From NCBI GenBank assembly GCA_014799325.1, contig JAAVIE010000097.1:1-37737 (forward strand): DNA of 37,737 nt. The letters run 5' to 3'. Each line of letters opens with the position of its first letter. The first letter of the stretch is position 1. The notes below the pieces were generated by a model. The model made no database searches. It was not told where the DNA came from and worked only from the letters and a program-made list of their open reading frames with translations. Origin of the DNA: Oscillospiraceae bacterium (GTDB taxonomy: Bacteria; Bacillota; Clostridia; Oscillospirales; Ruminococcaceae). Below are positions 19,901 through 29,845 of this stretch, piece by piece. Position numbers and translations under genes: made by a program.

Positions 19901-21504
19901 TGCTCCTTGTCCTCCTTATAAACAAACTTTACCTTGTTATGCTTACAGAATTCTTCAACATGGGGAGAATGGGGCACCGAAACCGTAAGCTTGGGGCAAG
20001 TGTCGCTATGGAAAAGATACACCCTCCACCACCTACAATCCTCCTTGAAATAACTCAACGTAGAGGGCAGCTCCACATATTCCAGCTCCCCGGGACCGTC
20101 AAGCATACTGAAAGCGTTAGCCTTGATCTCACTGACCCCCTCGGGAACAATGACCGTTTTAAGCTGATAACAATCCCTGAACGCATACTCTCCGATAAAC
20201 CTAACGCTGTTCGGGATATTCACGCTTTCCAAAGCCAGCAGTTCACAAAAAGCGCTTGTGCCGATCTTGACCAATCCCTCCGGCAGCACTATCTTTGTGA
20301 TAGTCCTGCGGAACTGGCGCGAAGGCTCCTTTATCCTGGGCGCATAGGGCGAGAAAGCCCAATCGTCGATTTCCGTCACCCTATCCTCTCCGATCTTAGC
20401 GGGAACCACAATAGCGGTGCTGTTCCCCTTGTAGCCCGTGATCTTCAGTGTGCCGTCCTCTTTCTTCTTAAAACTCCAGTTCTTTTTCAGTGATGAAAGG
20501 GAATTAGGGTCTGCGTTCAGCTCCCGTTCCGCTCTTTTTTCAGCCCTTTCCCGCTCTGCCCCCAGGTCGGCTGTGCGGTTCTTGAAATCCAGCAGAAAAG
20601 CCACGCACTCGGTCTTGTCCTTTTCCGTTGCATACTCTATCATCTCGTCACGCTTTTTGGGCTGCTTGAGCCAATCGTGTTTTGCGCACAATTCAAGGCA
20701 GGAAACGCTGTCAAGGTCAATAAACATTTTCATAAGCCTGCCCTTGTTCATTTTCTTCTGATTGAAATTCTCTAAAAGGAACTCAAAGAATTCGGGCTTT
20801 ATAAAACGTTTGCGGTTCACGTCCCAGAGCCATTCGGTAAAATGCAGCTTTTGTTCTCCGCCCATTTCGGAAATAAGTGCAGATATTACGGGAATAAAAT
20901 CCTCGTCCTTAAGCAGACTTAAATTCCAGCAGAATTTATGCCATTCGCCCTCTTCGCCTTTGCCCTCGACAACAAGCTTTATCCTTTCCTCCGAAAGCGT
21001 AATGCCCTTGTTTTTCAGATAATCTATCATCTTTTGCTCACCCGATAGAATTGCATAAAACAAAAATTCGTCGGATTTAAAGGAGATCTTTTCGGCGTTC
21101 TTGAAAAAATAATCCAATATTCTATGCCGTTCGTTTGGCGGAAGCGGTTCGGGAAGATGCTGACCGTATATTCTGATCATATTGTTGATGTGAAAAAGAT
21201 GCAGATTATCCAGCAGAGCAACAGAGTAATTTTCATCTTCCTCAAAAATGTTGAAATTATAGTTTGCATCTCGGAAACAGCGCTTTAAAATGCTGTAATC
21301 ATAGTAAAAACTCGCTCCGTTTTCCACTAAAATTTTCACTGCTTCAAGCCCTCTGTAACGGGCGGCAATGCCCAGCGCTCTTGCGGTAAATGCCACCTCA
21401 CCAAAGCCCTTATATAGCTTATCTATCTCAGTGGGCGTATCTCTAAGCACGGCATTTTCCAAAGCCTCAAACTTTTGCCATTGCTTCAATTCCTTCTTGC
21501 TCAT
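19894..21504 (-). CDS. Type A ANK-like/LRR_5 protein
   Basis: Same architecture; overlaps the next gene start by 7 nt. Confidence 0.85.
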   Translation of the reverse strand: MSKKELKQWQKFEALENAVLRDTPTEIDKLYKGFGEVAFTARALGIAARYRGLEAVKILVENGASFYYDYSILKRCFRDANYNFNIFEEDENYSVALLDNLHLFHINNMIRIYGQHLPEPLPPNERHRILDYFFKNAEKISFKSDEFLFYAILSGEQKMIDYLKNKGITLSEERIKLVVEGKGEEGEWHKFCWNLSLLKDEDFIPVISALISEMGGEQKLHFTEWLWDVNRKRFIKPEFFEFLLENFNQKKMNKGRLMKMFIDLDSVSCLELCAKHDWLKQPKKRDEMIEYATEKDKTECVAFLLDFKNRTADLGAERERAEKRAERELNADPNSLSSLKKNWSFKKKEDGTLKITGYKGNSTAIVVPAKIGEDRVTEIDDWAFSPYAPRIKEPSRQFRRTITKIVLPEGLVKIGTSAFCELLALESVNIPNSVRFIGEYAFRDCYQLKTVIVPEGVSEIKANAFSMLDGPGELEYVELPSTLSYFKEDCRWWRVYLFHSDTCPKLTVSVPHSPHVEEFCKHNKVKFVYKEDKEQC

Positions 21505-23156
21505 TTTTCCTCCCTGTATGTATATTTCAGCTCGTGTTTCTTGCAGTATTCCTCGGCATAAGAACCTTTGGGAACGATAATATTTTTAAGGCTTTCACAG
21601 TAAGCGAAAATATCTTTTCTCCATGTGCTTGGATTGTTTGAAATGACCTTCAAGGACTTTGGCAGTTCGATCCTTTCAACAGATCGGCAAAATATAAAGG
21701 CGCTTTGCCCTATTTCCACAGTTCCTTCGGCTATCACGACCTCTTTTATCTTCTCGCATTCCACAAAGGCGTATTGTCCCACAGATCTGACGCTGCCGGG
21801 TATCTCGATCTTCTCCAACTTATGACAGTCCATAAAAGCAAAATCGGGGATCTTCTCAACGCCAATGGGGATATTCACCAAACGCAGCTTTTCACAGCCC
21901 GAAAACGCCGCGTTCCCTATCTCCTTGATGCTGTCGGGCAGGCGTATTTCGGTAATTTCCTTACGCACGTCCCGCGCCTTATCGTCAATTCTGGCAGCTT
22001 TTGGGGAAAAGGCTTCCTTTCCTATAGCAGTCACCGCATTTTTGCCGATCTTCGGGGGAACGCTGATAACTGTTTGCTTCCCCTTATAGCCCGTTATAAT
22101 TATATTCCCGTCCTCGCCCTTTTTATAGTTCCACAGCAGCTTTAAAGCAGTGACGGAATCGGGGGCAGCATTAAGCTCCCTCTGCTCTTTCTTCTCCGCC
22201 TTGGAGCGTTCCTTGACAAGATCGGCGGTGCTGTTTTTGAAATCCAGCAAAAAAGCTCTGCACTCGGGGGAATCCATACCTTCCGCATACTCTATCATCT
22301 CGTCACGCTTCTTAGGCGCCTTGAGCCAGCCCTGCTCCGCCGCAAATTTCAGCCCTCCCGCGTTGTTTCTGCGGACGGCCAGCTCCATTATATTTGTTTT
22401 GTTGACTTTGGGAGTATCGAAATTATCAAAATAAAATTTAAGGTTTTCATAGCTGTAAAGGCAGTCAAGACAAGCGCAGTATATTCCGTTGGTATTATGC
22501 AGCTTTTCTCCCCTCATGTACTTCATGATCGAGGAAAGCACAGGAACAAAATCATCAGCCCTCAGCAGCTGCAGCGCGCCTGACCAGATATACAAGTCGC
22601 AGCGCTCCCCCTTATCCGAAAGCATCTTGACGCGGTACTCCGAAAATTCCGCCCCTCTTTTTTCAAGCTCTCCCTGCATCTTCTTATCCTTGAAAATTAT
22701 AGCATAATACAAAAGCTCCCCCATATCAAAGCAGGCTTTTTCGCTGTTTTCACAAAGATAGTCCAACACCTCAATGCGTTTTTCAAAGGAAAGGGGAGTA
22801 AGAACATTGCCGCTGTCCTGCTTGACCTCATTAATAAATTGACGGGCAATTACAAAGTAGGGAATGACCTGCATAGGATATTTTTCCAGCAGCATCACCG
22901 ACAAATTATCGCCGTAGCTGCCGTAAGTCTCCACCATATAGTTGGTAAGGGGAGCATAAAAGCTTGCCCCGCCCTCAACAAGCGCCTTGACACATTCCAC
23001 GCCTCTGAAACGGCAGGCAATGCCCAAAGCTTTTGCGGAATATTCCAACTGACCCAATTCCTTGCATATATCCGTTATTTCTTCGGGAGAGCAGTTTATC
23101 GCCGCATTGTCCAAAGCCCTTGACTTTTCCGTGGGCGTAAGATCATCATAGTTCAT
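21501..23156 (-). CDS. Type A ANK-like/LRR_5 protein
   Basis: Same architecture; ATGA overlap with the next gene; GSYAEEYC cap. Confidence 0.85.
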   Translation of the reverse strand: MNYDDLTPTEKSRALDNAAINCSPEEITDICKELGQLEYSAKALGIACRFRGVECVKALVEGGASFYAPLTNYMVETYGSYGDNLSVMLLEKYPMQVIPYFVIARQFINEVKQDSGNVLTPLSFEKRIEVLDYLCENSEKACFDMGELLYYAIIFKDKKMQGELEKRGAEFSEYRVKMLSDKGERCDLYIWSGALQLLRADDFVPVLSSIMKYMRGEKLHNTNGIYCACLDCLYSYENLKFYFDNFDTPKVNKTNIMELAVRRNNAGGLKFAAEQGWLKAPKKRDEMIEYAEGMDSPECRAFLLDFKNSTADLVKERSKAEKKEQRELNAAPDSVTALKLLWNYKKGEDGNIIITGYKGKQTVISVPPKIGKNAVTAIGKEAFSPKAARIDDKARDVRKEITEIRLPDSIKEIGNAAFSGCEKLRLVNIPIGVEKIPDFAFMDCHKLEKIEIPGSVRSVGQYAFVECEKIKEVVIAEGTVEIGQSAFIFCRSVERIELPKSLKVISNNPSTWRKDIFAYCESLKNIIVPKGSYAEEYCKKHELKYTYREEK

Positions 23157-23213
23157 GTTTGTTCTCCTTATATATTATCATCAAAAACATTGTCAAAATC
23201 GTCCTTTTTCTCC

Positions 23214-24362
23214 TCACATATCGTCGTCATAAAAATCATCGTCATCATCGTTAAAATCGTCCCGATCACGGCGTTTTTTTGAGGGCTTCACATCTTTCTC
23301 ATCAGCCCCGAAATGACACTCTTTATAATTCAGCAGCCACGCCCTGTAACCAACATCAGACTGTCGGTCAAGCTGACTTACAAGACTGTAAATAAGCTCC
23401 TTTGAGAATTTCCAATCATAATTTTCCATAAGCGGAAGAAGTGTAAACCTCTTTTTCTTCAATATCTTCCTGATAAACTTTTCCTTATTGAAAAAAGCAA
23501 AGCTGTTATTTTTCAGCGCCAGCTCAAAAACATCTTCCCTCAGCACAGAATCCCACTGCGCAGAATCCCATTCGGACAAATCGTCTTTGTGAAAAGGCTT
23601 GGAAACATTCACCGAGCAGGCAAGCCCCTGTATAACATTTTCCGCCGCCAGCTTTGGACAAAGCTCAAAAATCTCAAAATCCAGAAATGGCGAGCCGCCC
23701 CCGAAATCCACCCTTTCAAGTTTATCACAATGTGAAAAAACGCGCAAGCCTATTTTTTCAAGTCTGGCAGGAAGCTTGACCGTCCGTAAAGCACAATTAT
23801 AAAAGGCAAATTCGCCGATCTCCTTAAGACCATCGGGCAGCTCGATATTTTCCAGCTCAAAGCAGTTCAAAAACAGCCTGTCTCTGATAACCCTGATTTT
23901 TTCGGGGATAACGATATTTTTCATACAACAGCCGCTGAAAGCCCCTTTTCCAAGCTCCTCCAGCTCCGAAGGCAGGGCAACCGATTTTAGCTTGCAGATA
24001 AAAAACGCCTCTGCTCCGATCATTTTAAGTCCCTCAGGAAATGCTATCTCCTCCAGGCTTACACAACGGTTAAAAGCGGAGCGTCCAATAGCGGTAAGGC
24101 TGTCGGGAAGCTCTGCCGTTTTCAGATTTTCGCAGGCATAAAACGCCTTTGTTCCGATCTCCTCAATGCCCTCGGCTATCTTCACTCCCCGCAGATACTT
24201 GGATTCGGAAAAAGCGTCTTTCCCGATAGCTGTCACAGGCTTCCCCTCATATTCGGAGGGAATTTCCGCTTCTGTCACGGACGGGTCTTTCTTCAGAAGA
24301 TACTCTTTCAGAATATACCCGTTTTCACATTCTTCAAATTCAAACAATTCTTCAGGATTCAT
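23214..24362 (-). CDS. Type B LRR_5 protein with Asp-rich C-terminal tail
   Basis: MNPEELFEFEECENGYILKEYLLKKDPSVTEAEIPSEYEGKPVTAIG; LRRs; AWLLNYKE then RDDFNDDDDDFYDDDM. Confidence 0.85.
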   Translation of the reverse strand: MNPEELFEFEECENGYILKEYLLKKDPSVTEAEIPSEYEGKPVTAIGKDAFSESKYLRGVKIAEGIEEIGTKAFYACENLKTAELPDSLTAIGRSAFNRCVSLEEIAFPEGLKMIGAEAFFICKLKSVALPSELEELGKGAFSGCCMKNIVIPEKIRVIRDRLFLNCFELENIELPDGLKEIGEFAFYNCALRTVKLPARLEKIGLRVFSHCDKLERVDFGGGSPFLDFEIFELCPKLAAENVIQGLACSVNVSKPFHKDDLSEWDSAQWDSVLREDVFELALKNNSFAFFNKEKFIRKILKKKRFTLLPLMENYDWKFSKELIYSLVSQLDRQSDVGYRAWLLNYKECHFGADEKDVKPSKKRRDRDDFNDDDDDFYDDDM

Positions 24363-24363
24363 T

Positions 24364-25502
24364 TTATGCCTTTCCAAAACCTATTTTGCGGTTCTTATAG
24401 TCAAGAAGCCAAGCAGTAGTTTCCACAAAGCCTTTCTGTGTGGAAATATCCAGCGCTTTCTCTACACTTTCTTTTGTAAAAGTCCACCCTGCGTCTTCCG
24501 TCCGGGGAAGATACTTTGTCATACCGCGCCCTGCCATTTCAAGCAGTATCTCATCTTTATCAAACAAAGCAAAGCTGTCATATTTCATTGCGAGAACAAA
24601 AACGTCTTCCCGCAGTGCCCTATCCAGGTCAAAGTCATCACAAGGCTGAAAAGGCTGTGATATATCGGCAGAGCATGCAAGCCCCTGCACAATATTTTCC
24701 GCTCCCAGCTTGGGGCAGTTGTTGAAAACTCCCCTTTCCAATAAAGGAGTACTGTCTCCGAAATCAACTTTTTCAAGGAACCTGCAGCTTGAAAAAGCCT
24801 TCCGTCCGATTTTTTTAGAGTAGGGGGAAATGTGACCGAACTCAGATAGCAGTCGAAAAAGGCGCCTTCTCCGATGCTTTCAAGCTGCGGGGAAAATTTT
24901 ATTGATGTGAGATCACTTTCAGAGAATGCAAATTTTCCGATATTTCTGATACTGTCGGGAAGCACAATTGTGCCCAGATCGCCGCAGCCGTCAAATACAT
25001 TTTCGCTGATCTCTGTCAAGCCTTCGGAGAGCACAACAGACGTCAGTTCCAAGCAGCCGAAAAAAGCGTATTTTTCAAGCCTTTTCAGACTGTCGGGCAA
25101 AATGACCGAGCTTAGTCTTTCGCAGGAACAGAAGGCATCTTCTTCAATTTTTTCAAGCTCCTTTGGAAATGTGATATTATCCAGTACCGCGCAGCCGCAG
25201 AATGCGTTGTCTCCGATGACCTTAAGACTGTCGGGAAGTATTACTGTCTCTAAATTTTCACAGTATTCAAAGGCGCAGCTCTCGATCTTTGTGACTCCGT
25301 CGGGTATTTTGACCGCACGCAGATCATCAGTCCACGAAAACGCATTATGTCCGATGCTTATTACGGGCTTTCCCTTATATTCCGGCGGAATTACCACTTC
25401 GGTGACTGACGGATCGTTCTCTGATTTAAAATTGCTCAGAATATAGCCAATATAGCCGTCATTATCGCATTCCTGAAATTCAAACAACTTGTCAATATCC
25501 AT
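24364..25502 (-). pseudogene. Type B LRR_5 gene interrupted by a 1-nt frameshift in a T7 tract (24810-24816)
   Basis: Two ORFs (24585-25544 and 24364-24741); adding one A on the coding strand joins LKKIGRKAFSSCRFLEKVDFG... Confidence 0.85.
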
Positions 25503-25503
25503 T

Positions 25504-26565
25504 TTATGCCTTTCCAAACCCGATTTTCCGATTTTTATAGTCAAGGAGCCAAGCGGTAGTTTCAGTAAAACTGTTTTTCATAGAAATATCCAGAAGCTCT
25601 CCCATACATTTTTCCGAGATCTCCCACCCCGCACTTTCAGCCATTAACAATAGCCCTGTCAGATCAAGCTTTACGATCTCCCGCCAAACCATGCTGTTAT
25701 CATACAAAGAAAAGCTGTTATATTTCAGCGCAAGGGCAAAAATATCTTCGCGCAGTACCGATCTCCATTCAAAGCGCGTCTTTTCGGGAAAAGGCTTGGT
25801 AATATCCGCAGAACGGGCAAGGCTTTGGATAACATTTTCCGCCGACAGCTCATAACAGTGTCCAAAAACATCTTTATCAAGCTGCGGAGAGCTTCCCCCA
25901 AAATCCGCCTTTTCAAGCTTCAGACAGTAGTGAAATGCGCCGCAGCCTATTTTTTTCAGCCCGGAAGGAAACTTTACCGATCGAAAACCGCAGCCGTAAA
26001 AGGCGTATTTTTTAATTTCCTTGATGCCCTCGGGAATCTCGATGTTTTCTAATTTTATACAGTTACAAAAACAACTGCGGGGGATAACTTTTATTTTCGG
26101 GGGAATTACAACAGATCTCAGATCCCGGCAGCCGCCGAAAGGGGATCCTCCCAGACTTCTCAAGCTGTCCGGCAACTTCACAGATCTTATGCTGCAGCAG
26201 CCGCTGAAAGCGTTGGTGCCGATATATTCGATCCCTTCGTGAAAGGTCGGATCCTTCAATTCCGGGCAGTTAGTGAATGCGGAAGTACGAATTCTTTTAA
26301 GACTGTGTGGAAGTATGATCGAGCCCAGACCTGTACAGCTTATAAAGGCATTTATTCCGATCTCCTCTATGCCCTCTCCGATATTTACCGAACACAGATG
26401 ACTTGCTGACATAAAAGCGCCGAGTCCGATTTTTACTATCGGCTTTCCGTTATATTTCGAGGGAATTTCCACCTCTGTCACCGAAGGGTCGTCTCTCAAA
26501 AGATATTTTTTCAGAATATACCCGTTCTTACATTCTTCAAATTCAAACAACTTGTCAATATCCAT
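25504..26565 (-). CDS. Type B LRR_5 protein
   Basis: MDIDKLFEFEEC start; LRRs; TTAWLLDYKNRKIGFGKA C-terminus. Confidence 0.88.
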   Translation of the reverse strand: MDIDKLFEFEECKNGYILKKYLLRDDPSVTEVEIPSKYNGKPIVKIGLGAFMSASHLCSVNIGEGIEEIGINAFISCTGLGSIILPHSLKRIRTSAFTNCPELKDPTFHEGIEYIGTNAFSGCCSIRSVKLPDSLRSLGGSPFGGCRDLRSVVIPPKIKVIPRSCFCNCIKLENIEIPEGIKEIKKYAFYGCGFRSVKFPSGLKKIGCGAFHYCLKLEKADFGGSSPQLDKDVFGHCYELSAENVIQSLARSADITKPFPEKTRFEWRSVLREDIFALALKYNSFSLYDNSMVWREIVKLDLTGLLLMAESAGWEISEKCMGELLDISMKNSFTETTAWLLDYKNRKIGFGKA

Positions 26566-26566
26566 T

Positions 26567-27628
26567 TTACGCCTTTCCAAAACCTATTTTCCGATTTTTA
26601 TAGTCAAGGAGCCACGCAATAGTTTCAGTAAAGCCGTTATTCACAGAAATGTCCAAAAGCTCCTCCATACATTCATTTGTAATATCCCACCCCGCATTTT
26701 CAGCCATTGACAAAAACTGTATCAAATTACGCTTTACAATTTCCTGCAAAACATCACCCTTATCATACAAAGCAAAGCTGTTACATTTCAGCGCCAGGGC
26801 AAAAACATCTTCACGCAGCACAAGATCCCATTCAAAGCGCGTTCCTTTGGGAAAGGGCTTGGTAATATCCACCGAACGTGCAAGCCCCTGTATAACGTTT
26901 TCCGCCGACAGCTTTGGACAATGCTCAAAAGCGCTCTCGGCAAACCATGGAGAGCCTTTCCCGAAATCTATCCTTTCAAGCCTCGGACAGTGGTGAAACG
27001 CGCCGCTGCCGATCTTTTTCAGTCCGGAGGGAAACCGCAGCTGCCGCAAGCCGCAGCCGTAAAAGGCGTACCTTTCTATTTCTTCGATCCCTTTGGGGAA
27101 CTCTATGTTTTCCAAGTTTTTGCAGTTCCCGAAAGCATTGTAGCGGACAAATTTTATTTTCGGCGGAATTACAATAGATCTCAAGCCCTCACAGTCGCTG
27201 AAAGCGGATTTCCCCAGTTCTGTCAGGCTTTGGGGCAATTCCACCGATCTTAAACCTTTACACCCCATAAAAACGTGATTATCAATAAATTCAAGACCCT
27301 CTGGAAAGGCTATATCTTTCAATTTCCTGCAATTATTAAAGGCAGAAAGATAAATTTTTTTAAGGCTGCTGGGAAGGATTACCGATCTCAGCTCTGTACA
27401 GCTCATAAAGGCGTTAAACCCGATCTCCTCCACGCCCTCGCCGATCTTCACCGAGCGCAGATGACGTGACAGCAAAAATGCGTCAAATCCTATGCCGATC
27501 ACAGGCTTTCCCTTATATTTGGAGGGAATTTCCACTTCTGTTACCGACGTATCATCTTCTAAAAGATAATTTTTCAGTGTATAACCCTTTTCACATTCTT
27601 CAAATTCAAACAGCTTGTCAATATCCAT
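26567..27628 (-). CDS. Type B LRR_5 protein
   Basis: Same; very similar to the 25504 gene. Confidence 0.88.
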   Translation of the reverse strand: MDIDKLFEFEECEKGYTLKNYLLEDDTSVTEVEIPSKYKGKPVIGIGFDAFLLSRHLRSVKIGEGVEEIGFNAFMSCTELRSVILPSSLKKIYLSAFNNCRKLKDIAFPEGLEFIDNHVFMGCKGLRSVELPQSLTELGKSAFSDCEGLRSIVIPPKIKFVRYNAFGNCKNLENIEFPKGIEEIERYAFYGCGLRQLRFPSGLKKIGSGAFHHCPRLERIDFGKGSPWFAESAFEHCPKLSAENVIQGLARSVDITKPFPKGTRFEWDLVLREDVFALALKCNSFALYDKGDVLQEIVKRNLIQFLSMAENAGWDITNECMEELLDISVNNGFTETIAWLLDYKNRKIGFGKA

Positions 27629-27629
27629 T

Positions 27630-28703
27630 TTAAGCCTCTCCAAATCCCAATTTCCGATTTTTATAGTCAAGGAGCCAAGCGGTAATTTCAATATAGCCGT
27701 TCTGTAAGGAAATACGCAAAAGCTTTTCCATACACTTCTCCGTGATTATCCAACCCGCATTTTCAGCCAAAGGGAGCAGTCGGTTCAGATCCCGCCTGAC
27801 TATTTCCTTTAAAACCTTTCCTTTATCAACCAAAGCAAAGCTGTCATATTTCAGCGCAAGGGCAAAAACATCTTCACGAAGCACCGCGTCCCAATCAAAC
27901 GAATTCGGATCAGATATATATTTTTGGGGAAATGGCTTGGTAATATCGGCTGAGCAAGCAAGCCACTGTAAAATGTTTTCTACGGAAAGCTTAGGACAAC
28001 ACTCAAAGGTCTTAAAATCCATAACGGGAGAACTTTCTCCAAAATCAATCTTTTCAAGCTTTTCACAATGCGCAAATGCAAGAAAGCCGATTTTTTTAAG
28101 TCCTGAGGGAAATGTGAGTGCTCGAAAACCGCATTTATAAAACGCGGATCCCTCGATCTCTTTAAGACCGTCGGGAAAGACAATATTTTCCAGATTTTCG
28201 CAGAAGTAAAAAGTCCTGTTTCTGACAACCTTTAATGTTTCGGGAAGTATAACGGATCTTAATCCGAAACAAAAATTAAAAGCGAATTTTCCGAGTTCTT
28301 CCAGACCGTCAGGCAAAATTACCGATTTTAATTTGCAGTGATTAAAGGCGTTATCCCCGATCACTTTAAGTCCACTTGGAAACGATAAATTTTCCAATTT
28401 TGTGCATTCAAAAAATGCTTCGTCTCCAATGACTGTGAGGCTGTCGGGAAGAATTACTGTTTTCAGATTTTTGCAATTAAAAAACGCACACTCTCCGACC
28501 TCCGAGATCCCATCGGAGGCCTTTACCGAACACAGATATTTGGCTTCGGAAAAGGCAAATTTTGCAATACTTATTACCGGCTTTCCCTTATACTCAGAAG
28601 GAATATCCAGATCTTCGACAGACGGGTCGTTTAATAAACGATAGCGTTTCAGAGCATACCCGCCGTCACATTCTTCAAAACGAAATAAATCGTCAATATT
28701 CAT
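27630..28703 (-). CDS. Type B LRR_5 protein
   Basis: MNIDDLFRFEECDGGYALKRY...EITAWLLDYKNRKLGFGEA. Confidence 0.87.
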   Translation of the reverse strand: MNIDDLFRFEECDGGYALKRYRLLNDPSVEDLDIPSEYKGKPVISIAKFAFSEAKYLCSVKASDGISEVGECAFFNCKNLKTVILPDSLTVIGDEAFFECTKLENLSFPSGLKVIGDNAFNHCKLKSVILPDGLEELGKFAFNFCFGLRSVILPETLKVVRNRTFYFCENLENIVFPDGLKEIEGSAFYKCGFRALTFPSGLKKIGFLAFAHCEKLEKIDFGESSPVMDFKTFECCPKLSVENILQWLACSADITKPFPQKYISDPNSFDWDAVLREDVFALALKYDSFALVDKGKVLKEIVRRDLNRLLPLAENAGWIITEKCMEKLLRISLQNGYIEITAWLLDYKNRKLGFGEA

Positions 28704-29844
28704 TTTTTTCATTTTCAAATCCCAATTTCCGATTTTTATAGTCAAGGAGCCACGCCGTTATTTCCGTAAAGCCTTTTTTCATGGAAATATCCAAGAACTC
28801 CTCAAAACACTTCTCCATAATATCTGCAATATCCCAGCCTGTATTTTCAACCAAAGGAAGAAGCTGTACCAGACCGCGCTTAACGATCTCCGCAAAAACG
28901 ATCCCTTTATCAAACAAAGCAAAGCTGTCATATTTCAGCGCAAGCTTAAAAACATCTTCCCGCAGCGCGCTGACCCACTCAAATTCCTCACTGTGATCAA
29001 AAGGCTTGGTAATATCGCTTGACCCCGCAAGCCCCTGCAAAACGTTTTCCGCAGCAAGCTTGGGACAGCCTGCAAAGACCCGTAATTCCAACACTGTACT
29101 GTTATTTTGAAACTCCACTCTCTCAAGCCTTTGACAAAAGAAAAACGCAAGAGTACCCACCTTTTCAAGCCCCGCAGGAAGCCTGACCGACCGCAGACCG
29201 CTCAAATCAAAAGCATAAGCCCCGATCTCCCTGAGACTGTCGGGAAGCTCCACGCTTTCCAGCTTCCGACAGTTCTTAAAAAAGTGAACGCCGATAGTCT
29301 TTAAATTTTCGGGCAAAACCACAGAACTAAGCCTTACACAATCCTGAAACACAAAACCGCCCAAATCATCAAGCTCCTTGGGAAACACCACCGATTCTAA
29401 CCCCGCACAGTCACAAAAAGCCACCTGCTCCAATCTCTTAAGACTTGACGGAAACACAACCGACTTAATGCTTCTGCACGAGAAAAAAGCATACTCCTCA
29501 ATGACCTCCAGCCCTTCGGGAAAGGAGATATTTTCTAACTTTCTGCAATTATTGAAGGCAAAACGCCCGATAACTCTAAGACTATGGGGAAGCGCAGCAG
29601 TTTTCAGCTCATCGCAGGAATAAAACGCCATTTTTTCCGTTTCCCTGATACCTTCGGGAATAGTTATTGAGATCAGAAACCTTGCGTTCATAAACGCCTG
29701 AAATCCGATGCTCACCACAGCTCTTCCTTCATATTCGGAGGGAATAACAACTTCGGTGACCGAAGGATCTTCCTTCAAAAGATAGCTTTTCAGAATATAC
29801 CCGGTTTCACATTCCTCAAATTGAAACAGCTTATCGATATCCAT
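28693..29844 (-). CDS. Type B LRR_5 protein (the longest LRR tract of the type B members by eye)
   Basis: MDIDKLFQFEEC...EITAWLLDYKNRKLGFENEKNEY. Confidence 0.87.
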   Translation of the reverse strand: MDIDKLFQFEECETGYILKSYLLKEDPSVTEVVIPSEYEGRAVVSIGFQAFMNARFLISITIPEGIRETEKMAFYSCDELKTAALPHSLRVIGRFAFNNCRKLENISFPEGLEVIEEYAFFSCRSIKSVVFPSSLKRLEQVAFCDCAGLESVVFPKELDDLGGFVFQDCVRLSSVVLPENLKTIGVHFFKNCRKLESVELPDSLREIGAYAFDLSGLRSVRLPAGLEKVGTLAFFFCQRLERVEFQNNSTVLELRVFAGCPKLAAENVLQGLAGSSDITKPFDHSEEFEWVSALREDVFKLALKYDSFALFDKGIVFAEIVKRGLVQLLPLVENTGWDIADIMEKCFEEFLDISMKKGFTEITAWLLDYKNRKLGFENEKNEY

Positions 29845-29845
29845 T

